Of a stretch of 36,853 bases of DNA, positions 27,948 to 35,537 are shown piece after piece (position 1 is the stretch's first letter; each line of letters opens with the position of its first letter). Position numbers and translations under genes: made by a program. The stretch comes from Lachnospiraceae bacterium (GTDB lineage: Bacteria > Bacillota > Clostridia > Lachnospirales > Lachnospiraceae). The stretch covers positions 1 to 36,853 of the forward strand of contig CAJTDB010000030.1 in the NCBI GenBank assembly GCA_910574965.1. Direction: 5' to 3'. Under the pieces are notes generated by a model. It did no database searches, was not told the DNA's origin, and saw only the letters and a program-made list of their open reading frames with translations.

Positions 27948-28169
27948 ATGAAAAATAAAAACAAGAAATCCTTTCGGATTGTATTGAGTATTACTTCCTG
28001 GATTCTGTGCGCACTGTCATCAAGTTTTGGATATGGTTTCTTGGGCGGTATGTCCTGGTCTTTTCAAGCCAGGTTCTTGGTTGGCTTTTTATTGATGATG
28101 GCTCCGCTTTCGGTGACTTGGTTGATTTTTGAACTATTCCGGAAAGAAGAGAGCCACACTGAAAAATAA
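27948..28169 (+). CDS. small two-helix membrane protein
   Basis: 73 residues: a basic N-terminus (MKNKNKKSFR), then two hydrophobic segments (about 11-30 and 42-63) joined by a Gly/Ser-rich loop (GFLGGMSWSFQ), and a charged end RKEESHTEK. It has GAGG upstream, its own promoter and a following terminator, so it is a stand-alone unit. Function unknown. No toxin or holin motif is evident. Confidence 0.65.
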   Translation: MKNKNKKSFRIVLSITSWILCALSSSFGYGFLGGMSWSFQARFLVGFLLMMAPLSVTWLIFELFRKEESHTEK

Positions 28170-28181
28170 CTTCCAATTTAT

Positions 28182-28229
28182 CGAGCAGTTACATTTCTGT
28201 ATAGGGTAACTGCTCGCTTTAGATATTTT
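28182..28229 (+). terminator. terminator after the small membrane-protein gene
   Basis: CGAGCAGTTAC (28182-28192) pairs perfectly with GTAACTGCTCG (28206-28216), followed by a T-rich but interrupted stretch. Confidence 0.65.
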
Positions 28230-28344
28230 GACGAATCATTTCGTCAAAAGGCGTTAAGCAACACCACTCTGAAAAGGGAGAAATTTTAAACAGCAGGAAC
28301 ACTTTTCCGAAAAGGAGGTTGTTAAACTGAAAAAAGAGGGAATC

Positions 28345-28542
28345 ATGGAATTTTCTAAAGACGATTTAGCTGAGGCAAAAAGACAGATTGATTCTACCTT
28401 GCATAAGTTAAGGGAAACAATAAAGACGTTTGAGTCCAAAGATCATTCGGAAAGATATAAATCACAGATCACATTGGCGAAAAGGCGAGTAAAAGCTTTC
28501 GAAATTGCAAATTGGTTTATTGAACGTGAGATTGAAAAATAA
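28345..28542 (+). CDS. small coiled-coil-like protein
   Basis: A 65-residue, highly charged and helical protein: MEFSKDDLAEAKRQIDSTLHKLRETIKTFESKDHSERYKSQITLAKRRVKAFEIANWFIEREIEK. Heptad-like spacing suggests a helical hairpin. AGAGGG is just upstream of the ATG. I recall similar short proteins scattered through Clostridia but no function. The reading frame is open upstream into the duplicated FKQ-EHFSEK fragment (28285-28320). It is the last gene before the parS-parAB unit. Confidence 0.65.
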   Translation: MEFSKDDLAEAKRQIDSTLHKLRETIKTFESKDHSERYKSQITLAKRRVKAFEIANWFIEREIEK

Positions 28543-28747
28543 ATGGACTTAAGTGTATAAAACGTTTATCCAGAATGGCGTCTCTGCAGATTTTTAATTC
28601 TCTTTTTGAAATTGTTGGAAAAGTAATCTTTTTGTAACAACAATAATATAAAATAGAGGAGAAATGGAAATATCTATTAATTAAGAAAGAAGTATGGTAA
28701 TTATGAGGAAGACAACAAAATAATATAATAAAATAGAGACAACAGAA

Positions 28748-28763
28748 TGTTTCACGTGAAACA
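28748..28763. promoter_or_regulatory. parS: parS centromere site upstream of parA
   Basis: TGTTTCACGTGAAACA, a perfect consensus parS, 60 bases ahead of the parA start. The 28543-28822 gap also holds a DnaA box and AT-rich possible promoter sequence, but no gene. Confidence 0.95.
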
Positions 28764-28784
28764 TAGTTGTATCTATAGATGCGG

Positions 28785-28793
28785 TTATCCACA
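28785..28793 (+). promoter_or_regulatory. DnaA box in the parA leader
   Basis: TTATCCACA, a perfect consensus box, 22 bases after parS and about 30 bases before the parA start. It could tie parAB transcription to DnaA. The regulation is inferred. Confidence 0.65.
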
Positions 28794-28822
28794 TCGGAAA
28801 AAGGTGCTAGAAGGAGAGATAC

Positions 28823-29599
28823 GTGGGAAGAATTATTGCTATAGCAAATCAAAAAGGCGGGGTCGGTAAAACTACAACAGCAATCAATTTGTCAGCCTGT
28901 CTGGCGGAGATCGGACAAAAAGTGTTGACCATTGATATTGACCCTCAGGGAAATACGACCAGCGGTCTTGGAGTTGACAAAAATAAAGTCGAGAACAGTG
29001 TTTATGATATGCTGCTGGAGGAATGTGGCATCGAAGCGTGTATTATAGAGACTGAAATCGAACATCAGTTCCTAATTCCGTCCAATGTAAATCTGGCTGG
29101 AGCAGAGATTGAGCTGATTGGTATTGAAGAAAAAGAATACATATTGCGCAAAGAGACAAAAAAAATCAAAGATAATTATGATTTTCTTATTATCGATTGT
29201 CCGCCGTCTCTGAATATGCTGACAGTTAATGCATTGACCGCGGCAGATACGGTGCTTGTACCAATACAGTGCGAATACTATGCGCTGGAGGGACTGAGCC
29301 AGTTGATTCGTACGATTGAACTGGTAAGACAGCGGTTGAATCCGGAACTGGTAATTGAAGGCGCAGTATTTACCATGTATGATGCCAGAACGAACCTTTC
29401 CCTTCAAGTGGTAGAGAATGTAAAAGGATATCTGCATCAAAATATTTATAAAACGATTATTCCAAGAAATGTACGTCTGGCTGAAGCGCCCAGTCATGGG
29501 CTCCCCATCAATTTATATGATACAAAATCTGCAGGAGCGGAAAGCTATCGTCTGTTGGCACAGGAAGTGCTTCATAAAGGAGAGGAAGAATGGCAGTAA
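28823..29599 (+). CDS. parA: chromosome-partitioning ATPase ParA/Soj
   Basis: A 258-residue ATPase with the deviant Walker A KGGVGKTTT (11-19), the switch motif IDIDPQGNTTSGLG and DFLIIDCPPSLNMLTVNAL. It acts with ParB and parS in origin segregation and, in B. subtilis, controls DnaA. It starts at GTG 28823 behind AAGGAGAG. It overlaps parB by 10 bases. Its distance from rsmG (about 11.6 kb) is far larger than in typical Firmicutes, where parAB follows closely. Confidence 0.96.
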   Translation: MGRIIAIANQKGGVGKTTTAINLSACLAEIGQKVLTIDIDPQGNTTSGLGVDKNKVENSVYDMLLEECGIEACIIETEIEHQFLIPSNVNLAGAEIELIGIEEKEYILRKETKKIKDNYDFLIIDCPPSLNMLTVNALTAADTVLVPIQCEYYALEGLSQLIRTIELVRQRLNPELVIEGAVFTMYDARTNLSLQVVENVKGYLHQNIYKTIIPRNVRLAEAPSHGLPINLYDTKSAGAESYRLLAQEVLHKGEEEWQ

Positions 29600-30495
29600 A
29601 AAGAGGAGGACTTGGAAAAGGCCTTGATAGTCTCATACCGGATAATGGAAAAGTGCCGGAGAGTGAGAAAAAAGTAAAGGTAGTGGAAAAAGTTGTAGAA
29701 AAGGTAGTGGAAAAACCTGTCGAAATAAAACTGAAAATTAATCGGATTGAACCAAATCGAGAACAGCCAAGAAAGAAATTTGACGAAGAACCTTTACAGG
29801 AACTTGCTGATTCCATTCGGCAGTTTGGAGTATTACAGCCTTTGATCGTTCAGGAACGGAAAAATTATTATGAGATAATTGCCGGTGAACGCAGGTGGAG
29901 AGCTGCAAAGCTGGCCGGATTAAAAGAAGTACCAGTTATCATACGGAAAATGTCAGATCAGGAAATTGTTGAAATTTCTCTGATTGAGAATATACAGAGA
30001 GAAAATTTAAATCCAATGGAAGAGGCAGCGGCATATAAACGGCTGCTTACAGAATTTCATTTAAAACAGGAAGAAGTTGCAGAGCGTGTAGCAAAAAGCA
30101 GAACGGCAGTGACCAATTCCATGCGCCTTTTAAAACTGGATGAGAGAGTACAACAAATGGTAGTAGAAGAAATGTTGTCACCGGGACATGCCAGGACTCT
30201 TTTGGCTATTGAAGATCCAGACATGCAGTTTCAGGCTGCTAATAAAGTATACAATGAAAAATTAAATGTTCGCGAAGTAGAGAAACTGGTTAAAAGGATT
30301 GGAAAAGAAAAGCCGGCAAAAAAAGAAAGAGATTCTCAGCAGGATGCAGTTTTTCAGGATCTAGAAGAAAAGATGAAAGCTTCTCTTGGTACAAAAGTTT
30401 CAATTAACCGTAAGAATGACAAAAAAGGAAGGATTGAGATTGAGTATTATTCTATGGAAGAGCTGGAGCGGCTGATGGAAATTCTGATAAAGTAG
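29590..30495 (+). CDS. parB: chromosome-partitioning protein ParB/Spo0J
   Basis: A 301-residue parS-binding CTPase. The N-terminal ParA-activating stretch KRGGLGKGLDSLIP is followed by a linker with three tandem KVVE units (residues 30-41). The ParB/Spo0J domain has NREQPRKKFDEEPLQELADSI, GERRWRAAKLAGL (CTP site region) and ENIQRENLNPMEEAAAY. The HTH EEVAERVAKSRTAVTNSMRLLKL and the C-terminal dimerisation region follow. parS sites at 20082 and 28748 are its likely targets. Downstream lies a DUF4446 gene. Confidence 0.96.
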   Translation: MAVKRGGLGKGLDSLIPDNGKVPESEKKVKVVEKVVEKVVEKPVEIKLKINRIEPNREQPRKKFDEEPLQELADSIRQFGVLQPLIVQERKNYYEIIAGERRWRAAKLAGLKEVPVIIRKMSDQEIVEISLIENIQRENLNPMEEAAAYKRLLTEFHLKQEEVAERVAKSRTAVTNSMRLLKLDERVQQMVVEEMLSPGHARTLLAIEDPDMQFQAANKVYNEKLNVREVEKLVKRIGKEKPAKKERDSQQDAVFQDLEEKMKASLGTKVSINRKNDKKGRIEIEYYSMEELERLMEILIK

Positions 30496-30526
30496 ACATA
30501 AGATATAATAATTACGGAGGAGAAAG

Positions 30527-31051
30527 ATGAGTAGTCCTATATTGGAATATTTAATGACCTATGGAATTGATCCTGCCTATATATTGATCGGACTTTTGGC
30601 AGTAATGTTTGTACTGATTATTTTACATATTATTAATTTTCTGAAAATGAAGAAGCTGAAAAAGGCGTACGATCAGTTTATGAGCGGAAAAGATATGCAG
30701 TCCATGGAGGAAATATTATGGAAACAGTTTGACCGGATTGAAATACTGGAAGAGGCGGATAAGGATAAAAGAAGAGAATTGAATGAATTAAATCATGCTA
30801 TGCAGTATGCCTATCAGAAAGCCGGTCTTGTGAAATATGATGCATTTCGGGAAATGAGCGGCAAACTTAGTTATGCGCTGGCACTTCTGGATCAGAATGA
30901 TAACGGAGTAATTATCACGTCCATGTATAGCAGAGACGGTTGTTTTTCTTATGCGAAGGATGTGGTTATGGGCGAATCTTCGATTAATTTGTCAGAAGAA
31001 GAGAAAGAAGCATTAAAAAAAGCAATAAATGGAGATAAAATCGAAGAATAA
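30527..31051 (+). CDS. DUF4446 family membrane-anchored protein
   Basis: 174 residues. One N-terminal transmembrane helix (about 17-38, PAYILIGLLAVMFVLIILHIIN), a coiled-coil-like charged stretch (50-95), then the DUF4446 block QYAYQKAGLVKYDAFREMSGKLSYALALLDQNDNGVIITSMYSRDGCFSYAKDV. The function is unknown. The family is typically next to parB in Clostridia, as here. AGGAGGAG precedes the ATG. Confidence 0.9.
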   Translation: MSSPILEYLMTYGIDPAYILIGLLAVMFVLIILHIINFLKMKKLKKAYDQFMSGKDMQSMEEILWKQFDRIEILEEADKDKRRELNELNHAMQYAYQKAGLVKYDAFREMSGKLSYALALLDQNDNGVIITSMYSRDGCFSYAKDVVMGESSINLSEEEKEALKKAINGDKIEE

Positions 31052-31063
31052 CTTTAAAAGTCC

Positions 31064-31092
31064 TTGCAAAATTGTGAATACTATCATAAGAT
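31064..31092 (+). promoter_or_regulatory. serS promoter
   Basis: TTGCAA (31064-31069), 17 bases, TAAGAT (31087-31092), 45 bases before the serS ATG. No T-box leader is present in the short gap. Confidence 0.5.
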
Positions 31093-31137
31093 AAATTATT
31101 GGGAATTTTCAAGTAAGAGAAACATAAGGAGGAACCT

Positions 31138-32415
31138 ATGTTAGATTTAAAATTTGTCAGAGAGAATCCGGATCTGGTCAAAAAAAATATTAAAAATAAA
31201 TTTCAGGATGAAAAGCTTCCGCTGGTGGATGAGGTAATTCAGCTTGATGCAGAGAGAAGGGCAGCACAGCAGGAAGCAGATAAACTCCGTGGGGAGAGAA
31301 ACAAGCTTTCTAAACAAATCGGGGCTCTTATGGGACAGGGAAAGAAAGATGAGGCGGAGGAAGTAAAAAAACAGGTAGCGGCAGACGCTTCTCGTCTGGA
31401 GGAATTGTCCGTAAAAGAGAAGGAACTGGATGAAAAAGTCACAAAGATCATGATGACGATTCCAAACATCATTGATTCTAGTGTGCCTATAGGCAAAGAC
31501 GACAGTGAAAATGTTGAAGTACAGAAATACGGTGAGCCGGCGGTTCCGGATTTTGAGATTCCATATCATACGGAAATTATGGAGCGTTTTAACGGAATTG
31601 ATCTGGACAGCGCCCGCAAAGTGGCAGGAAATGGATTTTATTATCTGATGGGAGATATTGCAAGACTTCATTCTGCAGTGATTTCCTATGCAAGAGATTT
31701 TATGATCGGCCGCGGGTTTACTTATTGTGTACCGCCGTTCATGATCCGCAGCAATGTGGTTACAGGGGTTATGAGTTTTGCGGAAATGGATGCCATGATG
31801 TATAAGATCGAAGGAGAAGACTTGTATCTGATCGGCACCAGTGAGCATTCCATGATTGGAAAATTTATTGATACGATCATTCCGGAGGAAAAGCTTCCTT
31901 ATACAATGACCAGTTATTCTCCATGTTTCCGTAAAGAAAAAGGAGCCCATGGAGTGGAAGAGCGCGGTGTATACCGGATTCACCAGTTTGAGAAACAGGA
32001 AATGATCGTCGTCTGCAAACCGGAGGAAAGCCCCATGTGGTTTGATAAACTCTGGCAGAATACAGTGGATCTGTTCCGTTCTATGGATATTCCGGTTCGC
32101 ACGCTGGAATGCTGTTCCGGTGATCTGGCAGATCTGAAAGTAAAATCTGTAGACGTAGAGGCCTGGTCTCCAAGACAGAAAAAGTATTTTGAAGTTGGAA
32201 GCTGTTCGAATCTGGGAGATGCCCAGGCAAGAAGACTGAAGATTCGCGTGGACGGCGAAAATGGAAAATATTTTGCACATACATTAAACAATACCGTTGT
32301 TGCTCCGCCCCGTATGCTGATAGCATTTTTGGAAAATAATCTGCAGGCAGACGGAAGCGTATGTATACCGGAAGTCCTTCGCCCATATATGGGAGGCATG
32401 ACAGAGATCAGATAA
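31138..32415 (+). CDS. serS: seryl-tRNA synthetase
   Basis: A 425-residue class II synthetase. It starts with the N-terminal long coiled-coil arm (1-110, MLDLKFVRENPDLVKKNIKNK and LRGERNKLSKQIGALMGQGK) that grips the long arm of tRNA-Ser. The catalytic core has motif 2 CFRKEKGAHGVEERGVYRIHQFEKQEM. Motif 3 reads NNTVVAPPRMLIAFLENN, unlike the usual NGSGxAxxRxLxAxxEN. The serine pocket reads GTSEHSMIGKF in place of the usual TAEV-type block. The same divergent form occurs, as I recall, in other Lachnospiraceae, so it is likely functional. AAGGAGGAA precedes the ATG. Confidence 0.94.
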   Translation: MLDLKFVRENPDLVKKNIKNKFQDEKLPLVDEVIQLDAERRAAQQEADKLRGERNKLSKQIGALMGQGKKDEAEEVKKQVAADASRLEELSVKEKELDEKVTKIMMTIPNIIDSSVPIGKDDSENVEVQKYGEPAVPDFEIPYHTEIMERFNGIDLDSARKVAGNGFYYLMGDIARLHSAVISYARDFMIGRGFTYCVPPFMIRSNVVTGVMSFAEMDAMMYKIEGEDLYLIGTSEHSMIGKFIDTIIPEEKLPYTMTSYSPCFRKEKGAHGVEERGVYRIHQFEKQEMIVVCKPEESPMWFDKLWQNTVDLFRSMDIPVRTLECCSGDLADLKVKSVDVEAWSPRQKKYFEVGSCSNLGDAQARRLKIRVDGENGKYFAHTLNNTVVAPPRMLIAFLENNLQADGSVCIPEVLRPYMGGMTEIR

Positions 32416-32479
32416 CAGAGCTTCCTGATCTGGGGACAGTGTGCGGGCAGATGCGGTACTATGATTAGGAGGTACTCTT

Positions 32480-33364
32480 TTGCATCGATATCTGAGGGCA
32501 GTTGGTTTTAGTAAAATTCAAAAAAGGGAAGAATATGAAGAGCTGGTGAAGTTTACGGAAGAATGTTACCAGACGGAGGAGACAGCAGTTTCCACGGAGG
32601 GAGAGGATTTTTCTGAACGGCGGAAAGCATTTGCAGAGCAGATGGGTCTTATGGTACGAGGTGTGTATGATGAAAAGGACGAATTTCATACCGAATACTG
32701 TGTACCATATTTTACAGGAAGGACAGAACGATTTTATGAGGATATGGTCATAGAGCGGCATGCAGAAAAAGAGTCTTATGCCGGGGTCTGTGATGATATG
32801 AATCTGGGAGTTTCTCTGATCTTTTATCTGCAGAATGTGACGGAGTATCTGAATCGGAAACGTTATGGAAAGATGGAGAATGCTACAGCTTCCTTGGTTC
32901 TGTCTGGATTGTCTGTTGAGGGAAAGGTGCTGATGCCTGTCTATCAGAAAATGCCAGTGGTATCAGAGATCAAAGCATCGCAGGAACGTAATCGGATGAT
33001 TCAGGCTGCCCGTGACGGTGATGAAGATGCCATCGAAAATCTAACATTGGAAGATATGGATATGTATTCAAGAATCTCCAGGAGGATTTCTGATGAAGAT
33101 GTATTTTCGATTGTAACGACACATTTCATGCCCTGCGGTGTAGAGTGCGATCACTACAATATATTGGGTGAGATCCTGGATGTAAAACTTTTAGAAAATA
33201 ACAAGACGGGCGAAAAGATCTATGTATTAACGATAGAGACCAATGAGATCCTTCTGGATGTATGCATTAATCAGGAGGATCTCATGGGAGAGCCCCTTTC
33301 TGGAAGGAGATTTCGCGGAATAATTTGGCTTCAGGGTCTTGTGCATTTTGAAGAAAAGTGGTAG
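32480..33364 (+). CDS. DUF3881 family protein
   Basis: A 294-residue acidic soluble protein with the family start MHRYLRAVGFSKIQKREEYEEL. The initiation codon is TTG at 32480, set by AGGAGG 7 bases upstream. Features are YCVPYFTGRTERFYEDMVIERHAEKESYAGVCDD and DEDVFSIVTTHFMPCGVECDHYNILGEI. No known activity. In Lachnospiraceae the gene is commonly next to serS. Confidence 0.85.
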   Translation: MHRYLRAVGFSKIQKREEYEELVKFTEECYQTEETAVSTEGEDFSERRKAFAEQMGLMVRGVYDEKDEFHTEYCVPYFTGRTERFYEDMVIERHAEKESYAGVCDDMNLGVSLIFYLQNVTEYLNRKRYGKMENATASLVLSGLSVEGKVLMPVYQKMPVVSEIKASQERNRMIQAARDGDEDAIENLTLEDMDMYSRISRRISDEDVFSIVTTHFMPCGVECDHYNILGEILDVKLLENNKTGEKIYVLTIETNEILLDVCINQEDLMGEPLSGRRFRGIIWLQGLVHFEEKW

Positions 33365-33368
33365 AATA

Positions 33369-33449
33369 TTTCCGTCAGGTGCGAATTTAACGGACGTTCC
33401 ATTAGTAAAATGGATATAATACGGGCCTCACCTGCAACGGAAACTTTTT
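33369..33449 (+). terminator. long-stem terminator after DUF3881
   Basis: TTTCCGTCAGGTG (33369-33381) pairs with CACCTGCAACGGAAA (33429-33443) with a two-base bulge, followed by CTTTTT. The loop of about 47 bases holds a second hairpin, TCCATT/AATGGA. The following gap up to 33489 shows nothing else. Confidence 0.6.
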
Positions 33450-33489
33450 GGAGGAGCAGAAGCCGTAAGTCACACACAATTTTATACAC

Positions 33490-33528
33490 GTTTCCGTAGC
33501 TCAGATGGATAGAGCGACCGCCTCCTAA
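33490..33528 (+). pseudogene. 5' half of a disrupted tRNA-Arg gene
   Basis: GTTTCCGTAGCTCAGATGGA and the next 19 bases give the acceptor 5' strand, D-arm and anticodon stem/loop up to CTCCTAA (anticodon CCU). The sequence then changes to TATCCCGGTCATC. No T-arm or CGGAAAC 3' acceptor strand follows. The break is exactly after the anticodon loop, the crossover position of one class of tRNA-targeting integrases. Confidence 0.8.
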
Positions 33529-33591
33529 TATCCCGGTCATCAAAGTCCGTGGAGGTAAAAAAGCTCTTTTCATAAACTTCATATCGTTCGA

Positions 33592-33665
33592 GTCCTCGTA
33601 GCTCAGCTGGATAGAGCACACGCCTCCTAAGCGTGGGGTCGGAAGTTCAAATCTTCTCGGGGACG
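33592..33665 (+). tRNA. tRNA-Arg (CCU)
   Basis: A complete 74-base cloverleaf. Acceptor GTCCTCG (33592-33598) pairs with CGGGGAC (33658-33664), discriminator G, D-loop AGCTGGATA, anticodon loop CTCCTAA (CCU) between ACGC/GCGT-type stems, T-loop TTCAAAT. The acceptor stem differs from the truncated copy at 33490, so it is not a restored version of that gene. A terminator follows at once. Confidence 0.95.
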
Positions 33666-33669
33666 CTGG

Positions 33670-33702
33670 AATGCCGTAACTTCAAGGGTTGCGGCATTTT
33701 TT
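33670..33702 (+). terminator. terminator of tRNA-Arg
   Basis: AATGCCGTAAC (33670-33680) pairs with GTTGCGGCATT (33688-33698) with one U.G, followed by a run of T. Confidence 0.85.
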
Positions 33703-33810
33703 GTTCCTCCAGGGATTCCAACATAACCTCCTTTCATGGCTGTATTTTCGACCTGCCGCCTGTGGGGGAAGTCTTAAAAGGAATCGAACCCCCTGGCGGG
33801 AAAAACAAGG

Positions 33811-33832
33811 TCTGCTAATCGTTCTGCTAATC
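33811..33832. repeat. short tandem repeat near the integrase, possible arm sites
   Basis: TCTGCTAATC occurs twice with a 12-base period (33811-33820 and 33823-33832), between the tRNA-Arg and the integrase stop. Tandem decamers next to tyrosine integrases often bind the integrase arm domain. That role is inferred. Just before it, 33781-33792 reads like a minus-strand tRNA T-arm (GGGGTTCGATTC). Confidence 0.4.
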
Positions 33833-33879
33833 TGTACTTTTATGTACTCCCGTTGCATCCCATGTTATCCTGTGTCGTT

Positions 33880-35307
33880 TCATGCACCGAGCATCTTTTT
33901 TGCAAGCTGCGTCATGATCTGGTCGCCGTACTGTTCAATGAATTTCCGGGTGAAAGCGTCCATCGCCTGCGGGGAAGATTCCAGCTGTTTCATCATAACG
34001 TCCGGGTTGGGCACGGAGTCGCCCTCTCCCTGAAGGCTGCGCTCCACGGGGCGCATATCGGGGTTGGAGTAAAAAGCCGTCTCAAATTTCTGTGCGTTGA
34101 TCTTGCGGTCTTCGTCCAGGATATGTGCATAGATTTCCGTGATCATGTCAATCTGTGCATGGCCGGTATCTCCCTGGGTGGCTTTGAGATCCCCTTTGTT
34201 CAGCTTCAGCTTGTAGGTCGTGCTGGAGTGGCGCAGGGAATGGAATACCACATTGGGCAGGCCGGCAGACTTTTTAAGGCGTTCAAACTGGTTGCCGATG
34301 ATGCGGTCCTCGCAGGGCCTTCCCGTTTCCTGAGCCAGTACCAGATTGTAGTCTGTATAGTCCGGTCCCATGAACTCTTTCAGCCTGTCCTGCTTTTCCT
34401 TCCAGTCGCGCAGGATAAGGGCAAGGGTTTTGGGAAGCCATACCTTACGGATGCTGCTTTCTGTCTTCGGCTTTTTCAGGACAAGCCTGGTGGATGATTT
34501 GCCGCCCATCAGCCTGGGGAATACAAAAAGGATATCCTTTTCCCCAAGTGCGTCAATCGCCCTCTGGTCAACACGGGCAAGTTCCTTTTCAATCCATACA
34601 TATGCGTTATCGTTTGCAATGTCTTCATCTGCGATGTGGAGGCAGTCCCAGGTCAGACCGGTGATCTCCCCCATCCGCATGGAACAGGCAAAAGCCAGAT
34701 TGATCGCAATGTAGAGTTTCCCATCCTGGCAGTTGTCGAGGGCCTGGCGGATAGTATCCGCCGTCCAGATTGCCCGGACTTTCTTTTCCCGCTTCGGCAG
34801 GTCGGCATCCTCAAACGGATTTTTGCCGATGATATCCCACCGGACTGCCTGATGGAAAGCGCACCGGAGGAGCTTGATAATCTTTTCGATGGTGCAGGGC
34901 GTCACATACTCCGTTTTCGCATGGCGGTATGGAGTATTTACAGGGGCTGTTTTCTGGAGCTGCTGGATATATTTATCCACAGTCCTTTTGTTGATGTCCT
35001 GGACAACAAGGTTTCCAATCAGCGGATTGATATAGTTGTTGATCATCGCCGTATTGCTGGCGTAGATTGAAAGCCCCCATTTCTTTTCTCCATAAAGCTC
35101 CACAAACTCCTTTAAGAAATCTTCCACGGTTGTTGTATTGGGCGGGATAAAAGTTCCGTTATCAAGATCGGCTTCCACCGCTGATTTTCTTTTCCTCGCC
35201 TCTGCTTTGGTGTTGAATGTTTCCCATTTCTGTCTTTTCTGCCCTTCCTGATCTGTATAGGTATAGACGACAGCATGTTTTTTTCCTCTTTTTTGAATTG
35301 ATGCCAT
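33880..35307 (-). CDS. int: tyrosine-family site-specific integrase
   Basis: A 475-residue phage/ICE integrase. An N-terminal arm-binding domain (1-55, IQKRGKKHAVVYTYTDQEGQ) and a SAM-like core-binding domain (60-165) are followed by the catalytic domain with Arg211 (SMRMGE), Lys near 281, His356 and Arg359 (HSLRH), His383 (TGHAQ) and nucleophile Tyr393 (EIYAHIL). About 80 residues follow the tyrosine, more than usual. The ATG has AGGAGCC upstream. Its 3' end faces the tRNA-Arg pair, as expected for an element integrated there. It is richer in G+C than the small-gene run at 21-28 kb. Confidence 0.95.
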   Translation of the reverse strand: MASIQKRGKKHAVVYTYTDQEGQKRQKWETFNTKAEARKRKSAVEADLDNGTFIPPNTTTVEDFLKEFVELYGEKKWGLSIYASNTAMINNYINPLIGNLVVQDINKRTVDKYIQQLQKTAPVNTPYRHAKTEYVTPCTIEKIIKLLRCAFHQAVRWDIIGKNPFEDADLPKREKKVRAIWTADTIRQALDNCQDGKLYIAINLAFACSMRMGEITGLTWDCLHIADEDIANDNAYVWIEKELARVDQRAIDALGEKDILFVFPRLMGGKSSTRLVLKKPKTESSIRKVWLPKTLALILRDWKEKQDRLKEFMGPDYTDYNLVLAQETGRPCEDRIIGNQFERLKKSAGLPNVVFHSLRHSSTTYKLKLNKGDLKATQGDTGHAQIDMITEIYAHILDEDRKINAQKFETAFYSNPDMRPVERSLQGEGDSVPNPDVMMKQLESSPQAMDAFTRKFIEQYGDQIMTQLAKKMLGA

Positions 35308-35327
35308 ATATGCAGGCTCCTTTCCTG

Positions 35328-35537
35328 TTAAATGTTATTATCTCCATCAAGCCATTCGTCAAAGGATTTTCTGGAGATTCTCAGCTTTTTGCCAATACGG
35401 ACTGTTTTGAATGCATTTGCAGAGCACAGTTTGTAAATGGAACGTTTGCTTACACCAAGAATCTCTGCTGCTTCCGCAACAGAATAACTCCTTTTTTCCG
35501 AATCGGCATTTGGAATAGCGTTTCTATGTTCAGCCAC
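35328..35537 (-). CDS. xis: excisionase-type HTH DNA-binding protein
   Basis: A 69-residue protein with a MerR-like winged HTH of the excisionase class: SYSVAEAAEILGVSKRSIYKLCSANAFKTVRIGKKLRISRKSFDEWL. It starts at GTG 35537 behind AAAGGAGGACATT. It lies 20 bases upstream of the integrase on the same strand, so the two are probably co-transcribed. It would direct excision of the element. Confidence 0.9.
   Translation of the reverse strand: MAEHRNAIPNADSEKRSYSVAEAAEILGVSKRSIYKLCSANAFKTVRIGKKLRISRKSFDEWLDGDNNI

Noticed and set aside
31052-31137. T-box leader before serS
   Set aside because: The gap is only 86 bases and lacks the T-box sequence and terminator.
33490-33600. An intact first tRNA-Arg, possibly with an intron after the anticodon loop
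   Set aside because: No 3' half with a T-arm and a CGGAAAC acceptor strand follows, and the next T-arm belongs to the complete tRNA at 33592.
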